DNA of 64,000 nucleotides from Poa pratensis (taxonomy: Eukaryota; Streptophyta; Magnoliopsida; Poales; Poaceae). Where the stretch lies: positions 117,332,228 through 117,396,227 of the forward strand of contig CAMZMU010000063.1 in NCBI GenBank assembly GCA_947311845.1. The letters run 5' to 3'. Shown one piece after another: positions 57,245-64,000 of this stretch. Numbering within the stretch: position 1 is the stretch's first letter; every line of letters starts with the position of its first letter. Position numbers and translations under genes: made by a program. The notes beneath the pieces were generated by a model, which searched no databases, had not been told where the DNA came from, and saw only the letters and a list, made by a program, of their open reading frames with translations.

Positions 57245-58099
57245 ATGTCTTCAGCAGCGCACTCCTCCTCCATGACCTCGTCCGCCTCTGAGGCCGCCAT
57301 CGTGCCGGCCGTGTCGCCAGCCTCTCTCGCGGTCAACGTCACCATCGTGAAGACGCACGTCCCCATCGTCCTCGATCTCAAGGCCTCCAACTTATCCAAG
57401 TGGCGCATGCTCGTCAGCGTCCTCCTCGGCAAGTACGAGCTCACCGACCACGTCTCCACCAACAACCCGGCCACCGCCCGCACCGTCGAGTGGACTCGCC
57501 AAGACTTCGTCGTCCGCTCCTGGCTCTACGGCTCCATCAGCGAGGACATCCTCGACATCATCATGGCGGAGGACCAGACCGCGTACGAGGCCTACGCGCT
57601 CATCCACAACCTCTTCCTCGACAACCAGATGACGCGTGCCGTCTACCTCGAGGCGGAGTTCGGCGCCATTGTCCAGGGCAACCTCAACATCACCGACTAC
57701 TGCGACCGCCTCAAGTCCCTCTCCGATGCCCTGCGCGACATCGGCCAGCCCGTCTCGGACCAGACGCTGGTCCTTACTTGCCTTCGTGGTCTGAACCCTC
57801 GTTTTGCCGATATTACCACCCTTGTCACCATGCAGGTTTCGTTCCCCACCTTCCTGCAGACCCGCTCTCTCTTGCTCCTCCTCGAGACGCAGATCGGCAA
57901 CACCGCCCAGCCATCTTCACAAGTTGCTCTGTATGGCAACTCCACGGGCGAAGGCGGCAAGCAGAGCCGCAACTCTGGAGGAGGCGGCGGCAACAACCGT
58001 TTTCAGAAGAAGAAGGGTGGGGGCAATCGCCGGAACGGAGGTGGTGGCCAGCCTGCTTCCCCTGGCCCGTGGATCTGCTTCAACCCCTACACGGGCTAG
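57245..58099 (+). CDS. Copia gag (284 residues, ends at TAG)
   Basis: The ATG at 57245 lies in a good context (GCCGCCATGT), 70 bases after the primer site. Residues 35-215 match the Copia gag polypeptide family (LKASNLSKWRMLVSVLLGKY). The C-terminus is Gly/Asn/Lys-rich and ends PWICFNPYTG. There is no CX2CX4HX4C zinc knuckle, unlike the gag at 4826-6448; the basic Gly-rich tail may bind RNA instead. The stop TAG at 58097-58099 is in the same frame as the following pol, so one codon change separates gag from pol. Confidence 0.92.
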   Translation: MSSAAHSSSMTSSASEAAIVPAVSPASLAVNVTIVKTHVPIVLDLKASNLSKWRMLVSVLLGKYELTDHVSTNNPATARTVEWTRQDFVVRSWLYGSISEDILDIIMAEDQTAYEAYALIHNLFLDNQMTRAVYLEAEFGAIVQGNLNITDYCDRLKSLSDALRDIGQPVSDQTLVLTCLRGLNPRFADITTLVTMQVSFPTFLQTRSLLLLLETQIGNTAQPSSQVALYGNSTGEGGKQSRNSGGGGGNNRFQKKKGGGNRRNGGGGQPASPGPWICFNPYTG

Positions 58100-60001
58100 G
58101 CCCAGCAGATGCTAGCCCACCTGGTGCCCGTCCGGCGCGCCCGCGCCACCTCCTACCCGTGGGCCCCCTGCTCCCACCAACGAGCGGGTCTTCTTGGGTT
58201 GCAGCCCACCAGGCCGTCCTGGCGCCCGTCCACCTGGGTGCCCCCAGGCCAGCAGGCCTACACCACGATGCTGGCCCCTCTCCACGGCCAGGCCTTTGGC
58301 ATCAACGCGCCTCCTCCAGCGACCACCTACGCCAGCTCCAACGGTGGTGGCGCTCCTGCTCCTGCGTGGGACTGCTCCGCGCTCATGGCGGCACTGAACA
58401 ACGCCGCCGGCTCCTCCTCCAACCAGCCGGAGTGGGTCATGGACTCCGGTGCCACCTCGCATATGGTTTCCCACCCCGGTATGCTCTCTTCTTCCTCTCC
58501 CACTCCTCCTTCTTCCCACGTTACCATCGGCAATGGAGTCTCTCTACCTATTTCTTCCATTGGTCACACTTCCATGTCCACACCACAACGCAACTTTTCT
58601 CTATCCAATGTCCTAGTAGTTCCTAACATCATTAAAAATCTAATCTCTACGCGTCTGTTTACTATTGATAATTCTTGTTCCGTCGAGTTTGACCCTTTTG
58701 GTTTTTCTATCAAGGATCTTCACACCAGGCGCGAGATCACACGCTGCAGTAGCACCGGACCCCTCTACCAGTTTTCCACCAGCTCAAGCACGCCATCGTC
58801 ACCCGTCGGCCTCCTCGCTACCGCCACCGCCACCGAGCTATGGCATCGCCGCTTAGGACACCCAGGACGTGACACCATGTCACATTTATCTAAACAATTT
58901 TCGATCCCATGTAATAATGCTCCCACGATGTGCCATGCATGTCAGTTGGGCAAGCACGTTCGTTTACCTTTTTCTAGGTCTCAAACTTTCAGAACCGTTC
59001 CCTTCCAATTAATACATTGTGATTTATGGACCTCTCCTGTTTTGAGTAATTCTGGTTTTAAATATTACCTTGTCATTGTCGACGATTTTTCTCATTTTAT
59101 GTGGACTTTTCCTCTTCGTTATAAATCTGACACCGCCGATGTCCTCATCAACTTTGTTGCTTATGCCCGCACTCAGTTTAACCTACCTGTCGTTTCTCTT
59201 CAAACCGACAATGGCACCGAGTTTGTCAACTCTACCCTAGTCGAGTTTCTCACCGCCCACGGCATCCATCTCCGCATGTCCTGCCCCTACACCTCACCGC
59301 AAAACGGCAAGGCCGAACGCGCCCTTTGTACGCTCAACGACATCACACGCACGCTCCTTTTTCAAGCCCACATGCCATCATCCTACTGGGCAGAAGCCCT
59401 AGCTGCCGCCACCTACCTCCTAAACCGTCACCCATGCCAACCCATAGGGTTTTCTGTTCCCTACGAACTCCTCTACCAGCACCCTCCCTCGTACTCCGAC
59501 CTTCGTGTCTTTGGTTGCTTGTGTTACCCTAATCAATCCACGACAGCTCCACACAAACTAGCCCCTCGCTCCACAGCTTGTGTTTTCCTAGGATATCCCT
59601 CCTCTCACCGCGGCTATCGCTGCCTCGACCTCAATACTCATCGCGTCATCACCTCTCGTCATGTCGTGTTCGACGAAACCCAATTTCCCTTTGCCCAGAA
59701 CACGCCGTCGCCTTCTGCTGACCACCTCGACTTCCTACTCGACCTCGCCAGCACTGAACACACACCGTCAGCCCATCAACCAGCCCAGTCCATTATGCAT
59801 GCCTCGACTCCCGCGCCCTCCCCTCCTGGCTCGCCTCGGGCCGCCTCTCCTGTGTCGTTTGAGCCTCGGTCTTCCGCGCCTCCGAGTCCTCCTGCATCCA
59901 CACCACCGCCACCACCTCCCCCCCACCTCCTCGCCCCCTCGTGTCCCTCGCGCTCGAACACTTGCGGCTACCCCAACTCACACCATGACAACGCGAGCTA
60001 A
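58100..60001 (+). pseudogene. Copia protease and integrase
   Basis: This is the direct in-frame continuation of gag after the TAG. Numbered from the Met at 58109: protease D112 in WVMDSGATSHM; zinc-binding integrase N-terminus WHRRLGHP with CHACQLGKH; catalytic D305 (HCDLW), D367 (QTDNGTEF) and E403 (NGKAER), the D,D(35)E spacing; then VFGCLCYPN and FLGYPSSHRGYRCLD. It ends in a Pro-rich linker, where a frameshift (perhaps in the C7 run near 59919) leaves the frame that continues into RT. Confidence 0.93.
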
Positions 60002-61034
60002 GCATGGCATCCACAAGCCTATTGATCGTCTCAACCTTTCGGCCATTCATTCTTCTATCTCTCCAATTCCTAAAACATACCGGGGTGCTCTTCAGGATTC
60101 CCATTGGCGAGATGCTATGTCCGAGGAGTACAATGCCCTAATTCATAACCGTACATGGACCCTTGTTCCTCGTCCGGTTGGTGCTAATGTTGTTTCAGGA
60201 AAATGGATTTTCAAGCATAAATTTGGCTCGGATGGTGGTCTCTCTCGATACAAGGCTCGGTGGGTCGTGCGCGGCTTCTCTCAGCAGCATGGTGTCGCCT
60301 TTGACGAAACATTTAGTCCTGTCATCAAGCCCGCCACCATCAGGATCGTCCTCGGCATTGCCACCTCTCGCGCATGGCTGGTTCACCAGCTCGACGTCAA
60401 GAACGCTTTTCTCCATGGCAATCTTGACGAGGAGGTGTACTGTGAGCAACCTCCTGGCTTCGTCGACTCGGCTCGTCCACAGCATGTTTGCCGCCTTCAC
60501 AAGTCTCTGTACGGCCTCAAGCAGGCTCCGCGGGCGTGGTACCAACGGTTCGCCCATTACGCCCACCGCCTCGGATTTGTCGCATCTCAGTCCGACGTCT
60601 CCCTCTTCGTCCTCCGTCACGGTGACGAGATTACGTACCTTCTACTATACGTCGATGACATCATCCTTACTGCCTCAACGCCGCGGCTTCTTCAGCACAT
60701 CACGGAGCTCCTTCACCGTGAGTTCGCCATGACGGACTTGGGTGCCCTGTCGTACTTCCTCGGCGTCTCCGTCACTCGCTCCAAGACCGGGATGCTTCTC
60801 TCACAGCGGCAGTATGCCGTTGATCTCCTCCAGCGTGCAGGCATGCAGGAGTGCAATCCATGTGCCACGCCGATCAACACCAGGTGCACGCTCTCCGCGG
60901 ATGAGGGTCCTCTCGTTTCTGATCCTATAGAGTACAGGAGCTTCGCGGGCGCGCTGCAGTACTTCACCTTGACTCACCCCGACATTGCTCAATGCCTTCC
61001 AGCAAGCTTGCTTGTACATGCATGCGCCGCGTGA
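59950..61034 (+). pseudogene. Copia reverse transcriptase
   Basis: The RT frame is open from the linker onward. Key blocks are KTYRGALQDSHWRDAMSEEY, WIFKHKFGSDG, KARWVVRGFSQ, DVKNAFLHGNL, LHKSLYGLKQAPRAWY and the catalytic LLLYVDDIILT, followed by YFLGVSVTRSKTGMLLSQ. The frame is lost at HPDIAQ (about 60985), where one extra base shifts it. All core RT motifs are intact. Confidence 0.93.
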
Positions 61035-61635
61035 GCCTCATCTCAATCTGGTGAAGAGGATTCTTCGGTACATCAAGGGAACTCTGGAGCTCGGTCTTCG
61101 CCTACATGCGACTTCTACCACATCCCTCACGGCGTACTCAGACGCTGATTGGGCCGGCTGCCCGGATACGCGTCGCTCTACATCCGGGTACTGCGTCTAC
61201 CTCGGCGACAATCTCGTGTCATGGTCCTCCAAGCGACAAGCTACTGTTTCCCGCTCGAGTGCTGAAGTGGAATATCGTGATGTTGCTCACGCCGTCACCG
61301 AGTGTTGCTGGATACGGCAACTTCTTCAGGAGCTTCATCATCCTCTCCGAGCTGCGACCGTTGTCTTCTGCGACAATGTCAGTGCTGTCTACATGGCGTC
61401 GAAACCTGTGCAACATCGTCGCACCAAGCATATCGAGATTGACATCCACTTCGTCCGGGAAAAGGTGTCTCCCGGCCAGATACGGGTTCTTCATGTGCCA
61501 TCGTCACAACAGTTCGCCGACATCATGACGAAAGGCTTACCGTCTCAGCTATTCTCGGATTTTCGTTACAGTTTGTGCGTCCGTCCTCCCGACGCTCAAA
61601 CTGCGGGGGATGTTAGAGTATATTTCCTTGTATAG
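60985..61635 (+). pseudogene. Copia RNase H
   Basis: After the frameshift the protein resumes with QQACLYMHAPREPHL and the RNase H landmarks AYSDADWAG, STSGYCVYLG, SRSSAEVEYR and FCDNVSAVYMA, then RTKHIEIDIHFVREKV. It ends inside the 3' LTR. The acidic residues expected for the active site (Asp, Glu, Asp) are present. Confidence 0.92.
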
Positions 61636-61802
61636 TTTGCTAGGCAGGTTTGTTAGACAATCTCCCCAACCGACCCTCTGTATATCGGTTTGGTAGGTTT
61701 AGATTGTTTCCTTGCCTTGCAAGGCACTTGTACGTGTATTATAAATCAATACGAGCCGATCGCCCCTTGTGTGGCGTTTTCCCTCAATCTCTCCCGTTCG
61801 CA
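61602..61802 (+). repeat. Polypurine tract and 3' LTR of Copia
   Basis: GCGGGGGA (61602-61610 region) precedes TGTTAGAGTATATTTCC. The LTR ends TTCGCA at 61802 and is followed by GTTAG. It differs from the 5' LTR by A/G, C/T and A/G at three sites. Confidence 0.95.
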
Positions 61803-61939
61803 GTTAGTGCATGAAACAATATGTAATTCCTTCTCATGTGTCGCTGACATGTGGCGTTGGACCTAGGATTTTTTTGTCACTCCACATCGACGAAATTTTT
61901 ACGAGCGTGCAGTTTTCGGGACCAAGGAATATATCTTTA

Positions 61940-62849
61940 GAGCATCTCCAGTCGGGGCGCCCAAACGGCCGCCCAAAGCCGTTTGGGGCGTGCCGGACAC
62001 AAAATCGCGCACACTCGCGGCGCCCAAACGCGAATTCGGTCCGGCGCGGCCCAGTTTTGTGTCCGGCACGCCCAGCCGACGCCCTCAACTTGGGGAGGCT
62101 TGGGGCGGCCCCGGACGGAAGGAAACACACGTCTCCGACGCGCGGGCCACGCCTGGCAGTGACACGGCCACGCCCGGCCGTGGTCAAAGGCGTCGTCAAA
62201 GGCGCGTGCCGCGTGGCGACGCCTCGTTTTCACGGCCGGCGGGCGGCCAGTGAGCCGTCGCGTCCTCTGCTCGCCGGAGTGAATGCGGCCCGCCTTTTCG
62301 AGGCGAGCGGCGTTAATGCCACCGCTCTCCTGCCGCCATAAAAGGCGCGCGCCGGCCTCCACTCATCGCCACTCTCGCCCTCTCCATTCTCTCTCCCTCA
62401 ACTCGCCGCTCCTTCTCCACTCGAAAACCTGGTCGGCGCGCGAGGCCGCCAAGGAGAAGGGCGCGCCCTTCTTCGACCTCACCGTCGACGACGGCCCAGG
62501 ACCGAGCCGCGTCAAGGAGGAGGACGACGGCGGCGCGTGGACCGGCGGCGGCGCAGGGAGCAGCGGCGGCGTGAAGGAGGAGGAGGACGGCGGTGAGCAC
62601 CCCTACGCCGCCTTCAGGTACCGCCACGGGCGCCATTAGATTAGGTTTAGTTTTAAGTTTTTTTAAATTTCGTTCAAATCTCTGTAAATTTTCCTAAAAT
62701 TTGAATGAAATCCGCCGAAGTTTAAATTTAAATTTTTTAATTTGGGCGTCGCGAGTGGGGATCGAGGGCGCCCAAATGGCGCAGATTGTCTGGACGGCGC
62801 CCAAATGGCACGTCCAGACGGCCTTTGGGCGCCGCGACTGGAGATGCTC
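61940..62849 (+). mobile_element. PIF/Harbinger-like non-autonomous element (910 bp)
   Basis: The ends are GAGCATCTCCAGTCGGGGCG and, read inward from the right, GAGCATCTCCAGTCGCGGCG. TTA lies at 61937-61939 and 62850-62852. GGCGCCCAAA subterminal motifs repeat on both sides. It encodes one small ORF and no transposase. Confidence 0.9.
62283..62639 (+). CDS. Small ORF of the Harbinger-like element, SUMO-motif-like
   Basis: A 118-codon frame. A TATA-like CCATAAAAGG lies inside it at about 62336, so the real transcript may start downstream of the ATG and the true start may be lost. Residues 48-70 (KTWSAREAAKEKG, then APFFDLTVDDG) contain a hydrophobic-acidic core like a SUMO-interacting motif. 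Residues 77-80 and 97-100 are VKEE, the SUMO-acceptor consensus. The rest is Gly/Glu/Asp-rich. Similar ORFs are common in Triticeae elements of this type; the function is unknown. Confidence 0.5.
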   Translation: MRPAFSRRAALMPPLSCRHKRRAPASTHRHSRPLHSLSLNSPLLLHSKTWSAREAAKEKGAPFFDLTVDDGPGPSRVKEEDDGGAWTGGGAGSSGGVKEEEDGGEHPYAAFRYRHGRH

Positions 62850-62990
62850 TTACGGGGAGCCCAGATGCATGAAGAGTCAAGTGGAGTCCAACTCGCAGCC
62901 TGGCCAGTTTTCTGCAACGGGGCACTTCCTAAAATTGCTTTACACGTAGGGGCGTTGTTGTCTGCTAGTGTGTTCGTTCTTGCACGTTAA

Positions 62991-64000
62991 GGGCACCTCC
63001 AACGGCCCTCCGCATCCCTGCCTGGCCTGTCCGAATTTGTCCGAACGGACAAACAGGCCCTCCAACGGGCCGCCGCATATGGACACTTGTCCGCGCGGAC
63101 AGCCAAACTGGACCAAACCTGGCCCAAGTTTCGTCCAAGTTTGGGGAGGCGAGGACACAGCGCGTGTCCTCCCTTTGTCCGCCCCTGGCCCACGCGCCAG
63201 GGATAGCGGCCGCTTCGCCTGGTCATATTAAATGGGGTGGGTCGTGGGTGGGTGGCCGCCCATCGCTATCCATTCCCACTGCCCAGTCCCACTCGCCGGC
63301 CGACGCAAACCCTAGCCAACGCCACCGCCACTCCCACTCGCCGGCGATGAAGAAGCCCTTCTGGGCCTCGTGGAAGGGCGGCCGGAACAACCACGAGGCC
63401 TCGAGCTCTCGTGGCCCGCCGCCACGGCGCGCTATGCCCGTGCCCCCAAGCCGTGCTGTCCCCGTACCTCCACGCCGCGCTCCCGCCGCCGTGGCCGATG
63501 CGGAGGCCGCCCGCGCCGCTCGCAACGCGCGCCGCCGGGCGCGCCGCACACGCGTCTCGCTGGAGGTGGCCCAGATCTACTGGGAGAGGCGGCAACCGCT
63601 GCCGTGGGGCGATGTCCACCTCCCCGAGGGGTGGCATCTCAACCGCCTCCGTGTCCCCGTGCCTCCAGTGCCGCGCTCCGGCCGTGAGCGCACGGAGGAG
63701 ATCCTCCGGCGCCGGGCCCTGCTTCCCCCCGATCTCCTCTACGACCCGGCGTACGCCATGAACTCGGAGCTCTGGGACCGGTGGTTCGAGCTCGAGCACA
63801 ACCACCGGCGCCGGCTCGCGTTCGCGGCGACGCTGCCGGAGGACTACGCCGAGCCGGAGGAGGAGGACTACGCCGAACCGGAGGAGGAGGACTTGGACTG
63901 GGAGTCCGAGGACGGCGGCGTCGACCCTCCCGTGAAGATGGAGGTCGAGGAGGACGAGGACGAGCAGCTCAAGAAGGCCATGGAGGACTCCGAGCTGGAG
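62991..64000 (+). mobile_element. Second PIF/Harbinger-like element, right end outside window
   Basis: After a likely TAA (62988-62990) it begins GGGCACCTCCAACGG, with inverted GTCCGNNCGGAC motifs below the terminus, the arrangement seen in Triticeae Harbinger-type elements. The right TIR is beyond 64000, so the class rests on the left end and the ORF type. Confidence 0.7.
63347..64000 (+). CDS. Harbinger-like ORF with UIM-like motif, partial
   Basis: The ATG at 63347 (GCCGGCGATGA) opens MKKPFWASWKGGRNNHEAS and stays open to the window end (218 codons). A TATA-like CATATTAAATGG lies about 120 bases upstream. Residues 40-80 are Ala/Arg-rich and basic. Residues 85-150 contain the motif run YWERRQPLPWGDVHLP, GWHLNRLRVPVPPVPRSG, RRRALLPPDLLYDP and WDRWFELEH. 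The tail is acidic (two AEPEEEDY repeats, LDWESEDGG) and ends EEDEDEQLKKAMEDSELE, a good fit to a ubiquitin-interacting motif. This kind of protein is frequent in Triticeae transposons; no enzymatic domain is seen. Confidence 0.7.
   Translation, partial: MKKPFWASWKGGRNNHEASSSRGPPPRRAMPVPPSRAVPVPPRRAPAAVADAEAARAARNARRRARRTRVSLEVAQIYWERRQPLPWGDVHLPEGWHLNRLRVPVPPVPRSGRERTEEILRRRALLPPDLLYDPAYAMNSELWDRWFELEHNHRRRLAFAATLPEDYAEPEEEDYAEPEEEDLDWESEDGGVDPPVKMEVEEDEDEQLKKAMEDSELE

Larger units (their letters stand above)
56983..61802 (+). mobile_element. Complete Copia LTR retrotransposon (4820 bp)
   Basis: It has two 192-bp LTRs (56983-57174, 61611-61802), a 5-bp duplication GTTAG (56978-56982, 61803-61807), a primer site, a polypurine tract GCGGGGGA, and protease, integrase, RT and RNase H in Copia order. 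The LTRs differ at three positions, all transitions (1.6 percent), which at 1.3e-8 substitutions per site per year corresponds to about 0.6 million years. One in-frame stop and two frameshifts break the polyprotein, so movement would need help in trans. Confidence 0.97.

Noticed and set aside
57400..58626. 408-codon frame overlapping Copia gag
   Set aside because: It is in another frame of gag-pol, is rich in Pro/Arg/His as expected of a shifted GC-rich gene, and crosses the gag/pol border without motifs.
63266..63805. 179-codon minus-strand frame near the right edge
   Set aside because: It is antisense to the better-supported plus-strand ORF starting at 63347.

Overview
The window looks like nuclear DNA of a large-genome grass, most likely Triticeae (wheat, barley or a relative). 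Reasons: intron-containing plant genes, and dense layers of transposons typical of that group (Stowaway and Tourist MITEs, CACTA elements with CCGGGACTAAAG/CCGGGACCAA subterminal repeats, a Helitron ending in the grass-type hairpin plus CTAG, Copia elements primed at TGGTATCAGAGC). I see no bacterial or organellar gene organisation. The only host gene I can name is a broken UGT85-type glycosyltransferase; nearly everything else is mobile DNA.

Layout. 1-2229 is a repeat that recurs at 21792-24032. It ends at a 13-N assembly gap (2230-2242), where the assembly may be misjoined. 2243-6656 is a minus-strand Copia element, cut by the gap, that sits inside exon 2 of the UGT85 gene (6657-9970, minus strand). 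10-21.6 kb is gene-poor: one retroposon with long target-site duplications, simple and palindromic tandem repeats, Tourist/Stowaway MITEs, and a 1.33-kb CACTA derivative (17489-18819) containing a 5S-rRNA-like segment. 24.8-30.9 kb is a 1.57-kb tandem duplication; one copy is split by a 2.95-kb CACTA element and the other preserves the empty site. 30.9-34.7 kb is a MITE cluster. 34895-37565 is a Helitron carrying a PPR gene fragment and another exon-like piece.

39922-52622 is a complete 12.7-kb CACTA transposon flanked by TAC. On the minus strand it encodes a TNP2 transposase, a small acidic protein with ubiquitin-interacting-like motifs, and a five-exon second gene (Transposase_24-like region plus Ulp1-like C48 protease) broken by a 2-bp frameshift. 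It also holds several arrays: 3 x 287 bp, 3 x 152 bp and a minisatellite. 55.2-56.8 kb has a Mutator-type foldback element and a 5'-truncated LINE. 56983-61802 is a complete, young Copia element (three differences between its 192-bp LTRs, GTTAG target duplication) with a disrupted reading frame. 61940-64000 holds two PIF/Harbinger-like elements with small ORFs carrying SUMO- or ubiquitin-interaction-like motifs.

Together, the autonomous CACTA could supply transposase for the related deletion derivative at 17.5 kb. The other elements are independent insertions, and several flanking duplications let the order of insertion be read. The most unusual signals are the 5S-like segment inside a CACTA, the repeated appearance of ubiquitin/SUMO-related modules in transposon proteins, the TATA-driven hairpin inside the CACTA, and the suspected misassembly that removed the 3' half of the UGT gene.
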